This document shows, piece after piece, positions 34,356 through 43,701 of a stretch of DNA of 64,000 bases. The stretch comes from Variovorax paradoxus NBRC 15149 (GTDB lineage Bacteria > Pseudomonadota > Gammaproteobacteria > Burkholderiales > Burkholderiaceae_C): NCBI RefSeq assembly GCF_001591365.1, contig NZ_BCUT01000002.1, positions 744,001-808,000 on the forward strand, written 5' to 3'. The notes under the pieces are model-generated. The model made no database searches and was not told the DNA's origin. It saw nothing but the letters and a program-made list of their open reading frames with translations. Within the stretch, counting starts at the first letter, position 1, and each line of letters begins with the position of its first letter. The position numbers and the translations under genes are program-made.

Positions 34356-34757
34356 GTGTTCCGCACCCTGCTCAAGTCCAAGATCCATCGCGTCGCCGTC
34401 ACCGACTGCGAACTGCACTATGAAGGCTCCTGCGCCATCGACGAAGACCTGCTCGACGCCGCCAACCTGGCGGAGAACGAGCAGGTGCACATCTGGAACA
34501 TCAACAACGGCGAGCGCTTCGTCACCTACGCGATCCGCGGCGAGCGCGGCACCGGCATCATCTCGGTCAACGGCTCGGCCGCGCGCCGGGCGTCGGTGGG
34601 TGACCTGATCATCATCGCGGCCTTCGGCCTGGTGCCCGAAGACCAGGTGGCAGGCTACAAGCCCAAGCTGGTGTTCGTGGACGGCGCCAACCGCATCAAG
34701 GAAGAGCGCGCGCACATTCCGGTGCAGGCGGCTTCGGGCGAGACTGCGATGGCCTGA
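34356..34757 (+). CDS. panD: Aspartate 1-decarboxylase PanD
   Basis: 133 residues from a GTG start (the frame extends upstream without family similarity). Full-length PanD: MFRTLLKSKIHRVAVTDCEL, self-cleavage site Gly-Ser at residues 24-25 in YEGSCAID that yields the pyruvoyl group, and IISVNGSAARRASVGDLIIIAAF. Makes beta-alanine for coenzyme A. First chromosomal core gene after the island. Confidence 0.96.
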   Translation: MFRTLLKSKIHRVAVTDCELHYEGSCAIDEDLLDAANLAENEQVHIWNINNGERFVTYAIRGERGTGIISVNGSAARRASVGDLIIIAAFGLVPEDQVAGYKPKLVFVDGANRIKEERAHIPVQAASGETAMA

Positions 34758-34770
34758 GCGAGCGATCGAC

Positions 34771-36267
34771 TTACAGTGCATCCAGCGGGTAGATCGGACG
34801 CCGCACGCGCTCGAAGCGCAACTTCGAATAGTCCGACGTCGTCACACCGACGCTGTCGCATTCGATCACGTCTTCCGCCAGGCTGCCGAAGCCGGCTCGC
34901 CAATGCACCCGGCTCTTCAAGACCAGGTACCTGACGCGATCGAGGTCGATGCCGAGCGACATGAGGTATGCCAGGTCATGCGGCTCGGTCGCCATGGAAG
35001 TCACCACGACCTGGACGCCGCCGGCCTGAAGCACGACGGTCTTGCCTGCGCTGATCGCCACGCCGGCCATCATGGGACCGCGCAGCCGGAATGCGCCATC
35101 GCTGATGGTGCGCACACGCGCCGAAAGGGTGATCGGCGGGTTGGCATCGCCGGTGGCGGTCAGCTCGCTCAGGCCGCCGACAGACAGCGTGACTTCGTTG
35201 CCGATGCCTGCGGCAATGGCCTGCTCCACCGCTTGCGGATCGCGAATGGCGTAGAACACCGCGTCCTGAAGGTCCTGGCGCAGCACCTCGGCCAGCACGC
35301 CCGTGGTGTCCATCGTGCCACCGGACGCGCTGTTGTCGCAGTGATCGAGGAGGACCACCAGCCGTCCGGTGGCCGACTTGGCCTGTGCGACCGATTTCTC
35401 CAGGGGCTGTCCCTTGTACACGAAGGCCGAGCGGTTCTCCCAGGCCTGATCCAGCAATTCATCGCGCACTCGCCTGGCCTGTTCTTCATTCGCGTCCGTG
35501 CACACCACGGCCGACAGGCCGGCGTTGCGGATGTCCGCATGCGGGAAGCCGGTGAACACGGAGGCAGCGAGCACTGTCCCGGTTTGCTCGAACTCGATGC
35601 AACGCGCCTGCAGCGACCGGTTGGGCTGCGCATGCGTGCCCTGGCGCATGACGTGCGGCAGCATGGGCCGGTTGTCCCACGCGAGCACGGGACGAATTTC
35701 TCCACGAATCGTGCGCACCAGGAGTTCCGCGGCCCGCCGGCCCGCGGCGGCCATGTCGACGTGCGGATAGGTGTGGTAGCCGCTGAGAACCGTCAGGCGC
35801 GCGACCATCCCAGGATAGAGATTGGCGTGCATGTCGAATGCCGCGCCGATCGGGACTGTCGGCTGCAGCTCGCGAAGCCGGCGCAGGAGTTCGCCTTCGC
35901 CATCTTCATGCGCGGGCGTGACCATCGCTCCATGCAGATCGAGCAGGATCCCGTCGAAGACCTTGCCACGGGCTGTGTCGAGGATCAGTCCCACGATCCG
36001 CTCGTAGGCTTCGGTGTCGACCAGCCCGCTCGGGCTCGCTTCGGCGACCACGGCCACCGTGATCTCGCAGCCTTCGCGATCGGTCACTTCAAGGAAGCCG
36101 CCCATTCCCGTGCCCGTGCCACGCCGGGCTGCCGCCGCGGCATCACCGACGAGCGGGGTGTCGCCGTCGCGGAAAAATCGCCGCAGCGGCGTTGGCGCGG
36201 GCGAGAAGGTGTTCGTTTCGTGCTTGAAGCAAGCCAGGAGCAGGCGAAGGGGGGCTTTGTGGTTCAT
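34771..36267 (-). CDS. M81-family (MlrC-like) metallopeptidase
   Basis: 498 residues from the ATG at 36267. The N-terminal M81 domain has CFKHETNTFSP (metal ligands) and a second metal cluster FDMHANLYP and the GYHTYPHVD block; the C-terminal domain has LLDHCDNSASGGTMD (also metal-like). MlrC is the zinc peptidase that degrades linearised microcystin; relatives serve in peptide use. Convergent with panD; same strand as the P1 hydrolase and dipeptide transporter genes. Confidence 0.88.
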   Translation of the reverse strand: MNHKAPLRLLLACFKHETNTFSPAPTPLRRFFRDGDTPLVGDAAAAARRGTGTGMGGFLEVTDREGCEITVAVVAEASPSGLVDTEAYERIVGLILDTARGKVFDGILLDLHGAMVTPAHEDGEGELLRRLRELQPTVPIGAAFDMHANLYPGMVARLTVLSGYHTYPHVDMAAAGRRAAELLVRTIRGEIRPVLAWDNRPMLPHVMRQGTHAQPNRSLQARCIEFEQTGTVLAASVFTGFPHADIRNAGLSAVVCTDANEEQARRVRDELLDQAWENRSAFVYKGQPLEKSVAQAKSATGRLVVLLDHCDNSASGGTMDTTGVLAEVLRQDLQDAVFYAIRDPQAVEQAIAAGIGNEVTLSVGGLSELTATGDANPPITLSARVRTISDGAFRLRGPMMAGVAISAGKTVVLQAGGVQVVVTSMATEPHDLAYLMSLGIDLDRVRYLVLKSRVHWRAGFGSLAEDVIECDSVGVTTSDYSKLRFERVRRPIYPLDAL

Positions 36268-36305
36268 TGATTTCCTTGGAGTCGTCGATTGATGATTCGC
36301 AGCGG

Positions 36306-37298
36306 TCAGGCGTCCACCGCCTGAAGAACCGCATCCCACGCAAGGTCCGATGCGGCTTCGGCAAGCACGAAAGGGTCGACCGTTGCAGTTCCTGTTCCCG
36401 TGGAGAGCGCGAAGAGGATGTCGCCGTCGTGCGGCGTGTGGAACGGCTGGATGGCGCGGGCCATCGACGAGTGGACCTGCCTGCCGAGTTGCCGCAACAG
36501 CAACGAGGGCATGGGCTGATCGGTCACGAGCACGGTGAGCGTGGTGTTCTCGGTGGTGGCAACGGTGCCCACCGGTTCGGCGGGCGCGCCGGCTGCGGCC
36601 GGGGCGGTGGGCACAAGCACCTCGCGCGGGTGATGGCGCACGCCCGTGCGCCGATGACGCAGGCCGCGCACCACTCGACCTTGGCGGTCGACGATCACGC
36701 CCAGCGCATTGACCACGGTGGCAATGAAAACGCGCGTTCCGCCGACCATCGCGAAGGCGGCGCCCTGTCCGCCGGGCTCGCGCTCGTAGTCCGGATAGGC
36801 CGCGAACTTGCCCACTGCGGCCGAGCGCCCCGCGCCGCGCGCGCCCTGCGGAAATGCCCCTGCCTGCACCGACCGGTAGGCTGCCGCGCCGAGCGCCTTG
36901 TCCGGATAGATCGAATTGGTGCGCCCGCCGAAGTCGTAGATGATGGCGCCGGAGACCAGCGCGATCTTTCCCCAGCCCACGGCGCCGCCGCGCTCGGCCA
37001 GCATGCTCGATGTCACGCCGGTGGCCGCCTCCAGCCCATACAGGGAGCCGCCCGCAAGGCTGACCGCATCCACGCGCGGGTAGCCGCCAAGAAGGCCCGG
37101 CGCGCCGCCGCGCACGTCGACCTCGCAGTCGGCGCCGCCCTCGACATGAAGGACCGTGCAACCGGTGGGCCCCTCCTCGTACTCCGCAATGCCGATGCTC
37201 AGTTGGGGAAAGTCGAAGGACAGCGTTCGGCCGTCCGACGGACCGTGCCACAACCGCGGGACCAGGCCTGGCCCGGCATTCACATCGTTCTTCATCAT
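36306..37298 (-). CDS. P1/T4-family self-processing hydrolase with Thr nucleophile (NylC-like)
   Basis: 330 residues. Matches the DmpA/NylC superfamily: GLVPRLWHG, TVLHVEGGADCEVDVRGGAPG, LAGGSLYGLEAATGV. The predicted autocleavage is Asn251-Thr252 in TTENTTLTVLVTD, giving a Thr nucleophile as in nylon-oligomer hydrolase NylC and unlike DmpA's Ser. Likely cleaves small amide or peptide bonds. Between the M81 peptidase and the transporter genes. Confidence 0.82.
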   Translation of the reverse strand: MMKNDVNAGPGLVPRLWHGPSDGRTLSFDFPQLSIGIAEYEEGPTGCTVLHVEGGADCEVDVRGGAPGLLGGYPRVDAVSLAGGSLYGLEAATGVTSSMLAERGGAVGWGKIALVSGAIIYDFGGRTNSIYPDKALGAAAYRSVQAGAFPQGARGAGRSAAVGKFAAYPDYEREPGGQGAAFAMVGGTRVFIATVVNALGVIVDRQGRVVRGLRHRRTGVRHHPREVLVPTAPAAAGAPAEPVGTVATTENTTLTVLVTDQPMPSLLLRQLGRQVHSSMARAIQPFHTPHDGDILFALSTGTGTATVDPFVLAEAASDLAWDAVLQAVDA

Positions 37299-37316
37299 TT
37301 CTCGACTCTTTCGTGT

Positions 37317-38093
37317 TCAGGCTGCAGCCTGCCAAAGGGCCTGGCTGTACGCATGGTGCGGTTTCTCGTAGAAGCGTGCGGCATCGCCGATCTCGACCAC
37401 TTCTCCCGAGCGCATCACCGCGATCCGGCTGCATACATAGCGCGTGGCTGCCAGGTCGTGGGAGATGAAGAGGGCGGCAAAGCCGTGGCGCTGCTGCAGG
37501 TCGCGAATCAGATTGAGGATCTGCACCTGCACGGAGACGTCGAGCGCGCTGACCGCTTCATCGAACACCAGGAACCGGGGCTGCGTGATCAACGCCCGCG
37601 CGATCGCCACCCGCTGGCGCTGGCCACCGGAGAGCTCGTGCGGGAAGCGCTCGGCGAACCCCGGGTTGAGGCCCACCAGCGCAAGCGTCTGCGCGACGCG
37701 GTCGCGGCACACCCGGGGCGTTCCTGCGCCGGTCACCGCCAGCGGCTCCGCCACCGAAACGCCGAGGCGCAGCCGGGGATTGAGCGCCCATTCCGGCTGC
37801 TGCAGGACCACCGACATGCGGCCTGCGAGCAGGAGTTGCCGGGCTCGACGCGAGGCCGGAACGACATCGCCGAGGAAACGCACCGCGCCCTGCGTCGGAG
37901 CCTGCAGCCCCAGCAGAAGCCGGCCCATCGTCGTTTTTCCGGAGCCGCTTTCTCCGACCAGGCCGAGCGTTTCGCCGGCTCGGATGCACAGGCTCACATC
38001 GCGCACCGCGTCGACGCGGCGCCGGTTCCAGACCGGGCCCGCCGTGAACGTCACGCCCACGCGCTCGAGCGACACCACAGGCTCCTCCGTCAT
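37317..38093 (-). CDS. Peptide ABC transporter ATPase (DppF-like)
   Basis: 258 residues. Walker A GESGSGKTT, signature LSGGQRQR, Walker B RFLVFDEAVSALDV, switch His in FISHDLA. The start overlaps the DppD-like stop by 4 bases (ATGA). Second ATPase of the dipeptide/oligopeptide transporter. Confidence 0.92.
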   Translation of the reverse strand: MTEEPVVSLERVGVTFTAGPVWNRRRVDAVRDVSLCIRAGETLGLVGESGSGKTTMGRLLLGLQAPTQGAVRFLGDVVPASRRARQLLLAGRMSVVLQQPEWALNPRLRLGVSVAEPLAVTGAGTPRVCRDRVAQTLALVGLNPGFAERFPHELSGGQRQRVAIARALITQPRFLVFDEAVSALDVSVQVQILNLIRDLQQRHGFAALFISHDLAATRYVCSRIAVMRSGEVVEIGDAARFYEKPHHAYSQALWQAAA

Positions 38094-39067
38094 GCGGCCT
38101 CCTTGAATTGAACCAGCTCGCCGGCGTGGTGGCAGGCGACCGAGCGCCCCTCGACCTCGCGCAGCTCGGGCCGCAGGGCGCGGCAATGGGCGTTGGCATG
38201 GCCGCAGCGGTCGGCAAAGGCGCAATGTTCGCTGCGACCGCCGAGCGCCGGGGGCGCGCCGGGAATCGATGCCAGGACCTCGCCCAGCTTCTCCCTGCCG
38301 GGCGCCACGGCAAGCAGCGCCTGCGTGTAGGGATGCGCAGGCCGTGCGAACACCACCGATGCCGGGCCGTACTCGACCACGCGGCCGGCATACATGACCG
38401 CCACCGTGTCGCAATGGCGGGCCACGGCGCGCAGTTCGTGGCTCAGCAGCACGACGCCGGTTTTCATGGCATCGCGCAATGACACGAGCAGCGCAAAGAT
38501 CTGCTCGCGCAGGGTCGCGTCCAGGGAGGCCGTCGGCTCGTCGGCCACCAGCAGCATCGGCCCGCGCGCGATGGCCATCGCAATCACGACGCGCTGCGCC
38601 ATGCCGCCCGACAGCTGGTGCGGAAAACTGCGTTCGACACGCTCGATGTCGCGCAACCCGACGCGCGCCAGCAGGTCGCGCACCGCCGCCTTGCTGCCCG
38701 CCGCGAGCGCGACCTGCTTGCCGACGCGCATGGTCGGGTCCAGCGCGACCATCGGGTTCTGGAAAACGAAGCCGAGCGTGCGGCGCCGCAGCTCGCGCAG
38801 CGCCGCATCATCCAGCTCGAAGACCGGCTGCCCGTTCACCTTCAGTTCGCCGCCGGGCCGGCGGGCGTTGTCCGCCAGCAGGCGTCCCACAGCCAGGCCC
38901 AGGGTGCTTTTTCCCGAGCCGCTTTCCCCGACCAGTCCCAGTACTTCGCCGGCGCGCACCGAGAGTGTCGCACCGTCCAGCGCGCGGTGCGTGGCACCGG
39001 GTGCATCGCCGAACTCGATGACGAGATCCGTCACCTCCAGCAACGGGGGTTTTGTTGCTTCATTCAT
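38090..39067 (-). CDS. Peptide ABC transporter ATPase (DppD-like)
   Basis: 325 residues from the second of two adjacent ATGs. Walker A GESGSGKST, LSGGMAQR signature, VADEPTASLDA Walker B. C-terminal oligopeptide/dipeptide extension with Cys cluster CAFADRCGHANAHC, typical of DppD/OppD. Confidence 0.92.
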   Translation of the reverse strand: MNEATKPPLLEVTDLVIEFGDAPGATHRALDGATLSVRAGEVLGLVGESGSGKSTLGLAVGRLLADNARRPGGELKVNGQPVFELDDAALRELRRRTLGFVFQNPMVALDPTMRVGKQVALAAGSKAAVRDLLARVGLRDIERVERSFPHQLSGGMAQRVVIAMAIARGPMLLVADEPTASLDATLREQIFALLVSLRDAMKTGVVLLSHELRAVARHCDTVAVMYAGRVVEYGPASVVFARPAHPYTQALLAVAPGREKLGEVLASIPGAPPALGGRSEHCAFADRCGHANAHCRALRPELREVEGRSVACHHAGELVQFKEAA

Positions 39068-39912
39068 CAAAGCCGCCTTCCGCGCAAAGGTTCAAGGGCG
39101 TCGCGCAGGCCGTCGCCCAGAAGGTTCACGGCCACGATCGACAGGGCCAGCACCACGCCGGCCGAAAGAGCCAGCCAGGGCGCGATCGTCAGATACACCG
39201 AGCCAAGGCGCAGCAAGGCGCCGAGCGAGGACTCCGGCGGCTGGGAGCCGAGCCCCAGAAAACTCAGCCCGCTCTCGATCAGGATGCCGATCGACACCGC
39301 GTAGGTGAACTGCACCAGCACCGCGCCCAGCACATTGGGCAGCAGATGGACCAACATCACGCGCAGGCGCGAGGCGCCCGCCACCTCGGCCGCCGTCACG
39401 AAGCCGCGGCCCACCATGCCGAGCGTGACCGAACGCACCACCCGCACGAAGAGGGGCAGCGTGGCGAACAGGATCACGGCGAGCGCGGAAATGCTCCCGG
39501 GACCGACCACTGCGGCCACCAGCAGCCCCAGCATCAGCGCCGGAAAGGCGAACATGATGTCCATCGCCCGAGCGATGACCGTGTCGACCCAGCGCCCTAC
39601 GTACGCGGCGTACAACCCGATCAGCGTGCCGAGAATGGCGGTGCCGCAGACCGATGCCAGCGCAAGAACGAAGGTCGCACGGATTCCGCGCACGACGCGC
39701 GGCAGCAGGTCGCGGCCCAGTTCATCAGTGCCGAAGGGCATCGCCCAGGAGGGCGCGGCGAAGCGCGGACCCGCGCCGATCTGATCCGGGTCGCCCAGCG
39801 GCAGCCAGGGACCGAGAGCTCCGAGCAACAGCAGCGCGAGAAGGACCAGCCCTCCGGCGGCGGCCAGATGATCGCGGCGCGCAAAACGCAGGACGGTTTT
39901 CATGAGTTGCAT
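39067..39912 (-). CDS. Peptide ABC transporter permease (DppC-like)
   Basis: 281 residues: N-terminal helix, six core helices, GTDELGRDLLPRVVRGIR motif and EAA loop TAAEVAGASRLRVMLVHLLPNVLGA. One-base overlap with DppD-like start region. Confidence 0.92.
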   Translation of the reverse strand: MQLMKTVLRFARRDHLAAAGGLVLLALLLLGALGPWLPLGDPDQIGAGPRFAAPSWAMPFGTDELGRDLLPRVVRGIRATFVLALASVCGTAILGTLIGLYAAYVGRWVDTVIARAMDIMFAFPALMLGLLVAAVVGPGSISALAVILFATLPLFVRVVRSVTLGMVGRGFVTAAEVAGASRLRVMLVHLLPNVLGAVLVQFTYAVSIGILIESGLSFLGLGSQPPESSLGALLRLGSVYLTIAPWLALSAGVVLALSIVAVNLLGDGLRDALEPLRGRRL

Positions 39913-39923
39913 CGTTCGCGTCC

Positions 39924-40880
39924 TCACCCGTGGCGCCTGGCGTCGATGCGGGGATCGAGCACGGCATACCCCAGGTCTGCCACCGTATTCACGGCGATGA
40001 AGACAGCGGCGGCAAGCAGCACACCGGCCTGCACGACCGCGTAGTCGCGGTTGCCCAGCGCGCTGTACACGTAGAGCCCGATCCCGGGCACGGAGAACAG
40101 GATCTCGGCAATCAATGCGCCGCCGAGCAGGTAGCCGATGTAGGTGGCCGTCACCGTCAGCACCGGGATCGACGCGTTGCGCAGCACATGGTGGCGCACG
40201 ATCTGCCAACGAGTCCGGCCCTGCGAGACGGCGGTGAGCACATGGCCATCGGTCAGCACGCGCTGGACCGAATCGCGCGTGGTGCGGACCAGCAGCGCAA
40301 TACCGAAGATGCCAAGGCTCATGCCCGGCAAGAGCGTGGCGCGCAGGCTCACACCCGGGTCTTCGGTGAGCGGCACGTAGCCGCCGACCGTCGCACCGAG
40401 GCTCCATCTGGAAAATATGTACACGAGCACGCTGCCGAGCACGACCTCGGGCACGCTGGCCCCCAGTGCGCCCACCACGCGGCCGACGGAGCGCCACCTG
40501 CCTACGCCCAGGCCCGCCAGCAGGCCCAACGGCAACCCGACGGCCAGTGCGGTGGCTGTCGCGATCACGGCGACCTGGACCGTGGCGGGCGCGCGGCGCA
40601 GCATTTCGTCGGCCACCGGCTTGCTGGTTGCCATCGAGACCCCGAGGTCGCCGGCCGCAGCCGCACCCAGCCATTTCACGTACTGCGCCGGCCCCGACTG
40701 GTCGAGCCCGAACTTCGCGACCAGTTCGGCGCGCGCCTCCACGGAGGCATCCGGGCCCAGCACCATCTGCTCGAAACCTCCCGGCAGCAGGCGCAGGCCG
40801 GCGAAGACCAGGATCGACACCCCCACGAGGGTCAACGCCGCGATCGCGAGGCGCAAGGCAAGGTAATAGACGATTCGCAT
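39924..40880 (-). CDS. Peptide ABC transporter permease (DppB-like)
   Basis: 318 residues, six helices, GDLGVSMATSKPVADEM periplasmic motif and the EAA loop TAVSQGRTRWQIVRHHVLRNASIPVLTV. Eleven bases upstream of DppC-like. Confidence 0.92.
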   Translation of the reverse strand: MRIVYYLALRLAIAALTLVGVSILVFAGLRLLPGGFEQMVLGPDASVEARAELVAKFGLDQSGPAQYVKWLGAAAAGDLGVSMATSKPVADEMLRRAPATVQVAVIATATALAVGLPLGLLAGLGVGRWRSVGRVVGALGASVPEVVLGSVLVYIFSRWSLGATVGGYVPLTEDPGVSLRATLLPGMSLGIFGIALLVRTTRDSVQRVLTDGHVLTAVSQGRTRWQIVRHHVLRNASIPVLTVTATYIGYLLGGALIAEILFSVPGIGLYVYSALGNRDYAVVQAGVLLAAAVFIAVNTVADLGYAVLDPRIDARRHG

Positions 40881-40896
40881 CTTGGGGCCCTGCGAC

Positions 40897-42480
40897 TCAG
40901 CGGCGCTTGAAATCGGCGACGTACTTGAAGACGTCGAAGTTGCCTTCGAGCGGGCCGAAGCGCGCATCGAGCTGGTCGCGCCGGAAGCCGATGTAGTCCG
41001 GCTTGCCGACCAGCGGAATCATGTTGGCCGAGCTCTCGATCAATCCGCAGGCACGCGTCATCAGCTTGTCGCGCTCGGGCCCGTTGGGTGTCTGCCGGAC
41101 CTGCGCCATCAGGTCGCCGTATTCAGCCACGGGCTCCAGGAATGTCGTGAAGACCGGCGAGAAGCCGGAGGTCCACCAGTTCAGGACGATGCCGGGGTCC
41201 GAGAAGCCCGCGAACCAGGTCAGCGACGCATCGAAGTCCGAGTCCTTCGGGTTCGTCGTCAGGACGCGCTTGTACCACTCGGCCACGGGCACTTGCTGCA
41301 CCTGGACGCTGAAACCGGCTTCCTGCAGCTGCGGCTGCAGCACCTGGGCGATCAACGGATAGGTCACCAGCACCGACGAGGCAATGAGGCTGATGCGCGG
41401 ATTGGGATGGCCTGCTTCCTTGAGCAGCGCCTTGGCCCTGGCCACCCGCTCCTTGCGCGGCAGCGTGTAGCTCGGCAGTCCGTCGCAGAGCTTCTTGCCG
41501 AAGGCGCTGGGCACGGCGTATTCGACGGCCGATTCGCCGCCGAAGACCGCGTTCGCGATCGCGGGCCGGTCCACGACCAGCGCCGCCGCCTGGCGCACGC
41601 GGCGATCCTTGAAGACCGAGTTGCCGTTCAGGCCGCTCAGGTCCAGGTGGAAGTAGTTGGGCGTTTTCTGCACCACCGACTGCACGCTCGGGATCGCACC
41701 CAGCAGGCGCGGCGTGTCCGGGTTCTCGAAGGTCGCCACGTCGATGCTGCCGTCGCGCAACCCTGCGAGGCGCGCCGCATCGTCGGGCATGACCCGGATC
41801 GTCATCTTGTCCATGAGCGGCTTGCCGCTTTGCCAATAGTGCGGATTGCGCTCCAGCAGCCAGGCTTCGTCCTGGCGGTGCTGCGCCACCTTGTAGGGCC
41901 CCGAGCCGAGCATTCCCTTGGCGGGGTCGAAGCTGCCGGCTTCGATCTCCTTCATCGGCAGGATCGAGGTGGTCGCCACCGAAAGTATGGAAAGCAGCGC
42001 GGTGTTCGGCTTGGCCAGGTCGATGCGCACGGTGTGCGCATCGATGGCGACCACATCGTTCACGCCGCCGATCTGCTTGCCCCAGCCGCGCGCCTTCTGC
42101 GGATCCGTCAGGCGCTTGAGGCTGCCCACCACGTCGGCGGAGGTCAGCGGCCGGCCATTGGAGAACGCCGCGTTCTTGCGCAGCCTGAAGACATAGGACG
42201 TGGGCGAGACCTGCTCCCAGGATTCGGCCAGCTTGGGCGTGATGTTGAGCTTGTCATCGGTGCTCAGCAGCTGGTCGTAGATCAGGTAGAAGACCGTCCA
42301 CGACGAGCCATCGCCCGACGAATGCGGATCGGAGGAGAGCACCTCCGACGGCTTGCCCCAGATGACGGGCTTCTGGCCCTGCGCGAGCGCAAGGCCGGGC
42401 AGCACAAGAAGAGATGCGGCCGCCACTGCTGCGGGCAGCCAGGCCCGGCCACGCCTGAGCGCACACGAGATTCCAGTCAT
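40897..42480 (-). CDS. Peptide ABC transporter substrate-binding protein
   Basis: 527 residues from the internal ATG giving a clear signal peptide (AAVAAASLLVLPGLALAQ). Family-5 extracellular binding protein with SDPHSSGDGSS, LAESWEQVSPTSYVFRLRKNAAFSNGRPLTSADV. First gene of the transporter operon and next to the divergent P1 hydrolase and RpiR regulator. Confidence 0.9.
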   Translation of the reverse strand: MTGISCALRRGRAWLPAAVAAASLLVLPGLALAQGQKPVIWGKPSEVLSSDPHSSGDGSSWTVFYLIYDQLLSTDDKLNITPKLAESWEQVSPTSYVFRLRKNAAFSNGRPLTSADVVGSLKRLTDPQKARGWGKQIGGVNDVVAIDAHTVRIDLAKPNTALLSILSVATTSILPMKEIEAGSFDPAKGMLGSGPYKVAQHRQDEAWLLERNPHYWQSGKPLMDKMTIRVMPDDAARLAGLRDGSIDVATFENPDTPRLLGAIPSVQSVVQKTPNYFHLDLSGLNGNSVFKDRRVRQAAALVVDRPAIANAVFGGESAVEYAVPSAFGKKLCDGLPSYTLPRKERVARAKALLKEAGHPNPRISLIASSVLVTYPLIAQVLQPQLQEAGFSVQVQQVPVAEWYKRVLTTNPKDSDFDASLTWFAGFSDPGIVLNWWTSGFSPVFTTFLEPVAEYGDLMAQVRQTPNGPERDKLMTRACGLIESSANMIPLVGKPDYIGFRRDQLDARFGPLEGNFDVFKYVADFKRR

Positions 42481-42514
42481 TTGAACTATCCGTCCTTCCG
42501 ATTGATGACACACA

Positions 42515-42534
42515 AATGTTATTCGACTAACATT
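42515..42534. promoter_or_regulatory. Inverted repeat between the Dpp operon and P1 hydrolase
   Basis: 7-bp arms AATGTTA and TAACATT with a 6-base spacer in the only AT-rich stretch of the cluster, between divergent operons. The RpiR-family protein at 43698 is the likely ligand; this is inference from position. Confidence 0.6.
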
Positions 42535-42579
42535 CAATAGGTCAATGCAATATTAGTACCAGCACATAGGAGTAATCCC

Positions 42580-43701
42580 TTGCCCCCTCCCACCGCACAG
42601 ACGAGAGCGAGAGATCTGGGCTTGCACTTCCCTGGCAAGACCGGCCCCGCCAACGCCATCACGGACATCCCGGGCGTCGAAGTCGGGCAGACGACGCTCA
42701 TCCATGGGGACGGCGCGCTGCATGTTGGTGCGGGGCCCGTGCGCACCGGCGTGACGATCGTCCTGCCGCGAGGCCGCTCAGGCGTGCTGCAGCCGGTCAA
42801 GGCCGGTGTGTATGCCCTCAACGGCAATGGAGAGATGACCGGGACGCACTGGATCGAAGAGGCCGGCATCTTTCGAGGCCCCATCGGGCTCACGAACACG
42901 CACAGCATCGGCATGGTCCATCACGCGCTGGTGCGATGGCTCACCCGGGTCGATGGCGACCGCGGTGCCTACCCGTGGCTGATGCCGGTGGTCGCGGAGA
43001 CCTGCGATGCCATGCTCAACGACATGGACGGGTTGCACGTGGAGGAATCCCACGTCCTGGAGGCCATCGCCGCTGCAGCGCCCGGTGCCGTCGCCGAAGG
43101 CAGCGTCGGCGGCGGCACCGGCATGGTCTGCTATGGCTTCAAGGGCGGAACGGGCACGGCATCGCGCATCGTGGGCGTGGCGGGCCAGGACTACCGCGTG
43201 GGCGTGCTGGTCCAGGCCAACATGGGCATCCGCCCCTGGCTGAACGTGCTGGGTGTGCCGGTCGGCGAATGCATGCCGGGCCCGGGCGGCCACCACGGCG
43301 AGCCGGCCGCGCGCGAGCAAGGCTCGATCATCGTCGTCGTGGCGACCGATGCGCCGCTTCTGTCCAGCCAACTCAAGCGGCTTGCACGGCGTGCCGCGCT
43401 TGGCGTGGGCAGAACCGGCACGCCGGGGGGGGACGGCTCGGGCGACATCATGCTGGCATTCAGCACCCACTCGGACCAGGCGCCCGGCGATCATGGCGTC
43501 TGCCGGACCGAGTACCTGGCCCAGCACACGCTCGATCCGCTCTTCCTGGGCGTGGTGGAAGCCGTGGAGGAAAGCATCCTGAACGCGCTGGTTGCCGCCC
43601 GGACCATGGTGGGGCGGAACAACACGCGCGTGGAGGCGCTGGATCACAGTATGCTGGTCGACCTGATGCGGCGCCATGGCCGCCTCGCCGAGACCCGATG
43701 A
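42580..43701 (+). CDS. P1-family aminopeptidase (DmpA-like)
   Basis: 373 residues from a TTG start set by AGGAG seven bases upstream. DmpA-type self-cleaving aminopeptidase: TDIPGVEVGQTTLIHG, GVTIVLPRGRSGVLQPVKAGVYALNG, LTNTHSIG, and autocleavage at Gly248-Ser249 in REQGSIIVVVATDAPLL, the same position as DmpA Ser250. Such enzymes release N-terminal D- or L-residues. Overlaps the RpiR gene by 4 bases. Confidence 0.9.
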   Translation: MPPPTAQTRARDLGLHFPGKTGPANAITDIPGVEVGQTTLIHGDGALHVGAGPVRTGVTIVLPRGRSGVLQPVKAGVYALNGNGEMTGTHWIEEAGIFRGPIGLTNTHSIGMVHHALVRWLTRVDGDRGAYPWLMPVVAETCDAMLNDMDGLHVEESHVLEAIAAAAPGAVAEGSVGGGTGMVCYGFKGGTGTASRIVGVAGQDYRVGVLVQANMGIRPWLNVLGVPVGECMPGPGGHHGEPAAREQGSIIVVVATDAPLLSSQLKRLARRAALGVGRTGTPGGDGSGDIMLAFSTHSDQAPGDHGVCRTEYLAQHTLDPLFLGVVEAVEESILNALVAARTMVGRNNTRVEALDHSMLVDLMRRHGRLAETR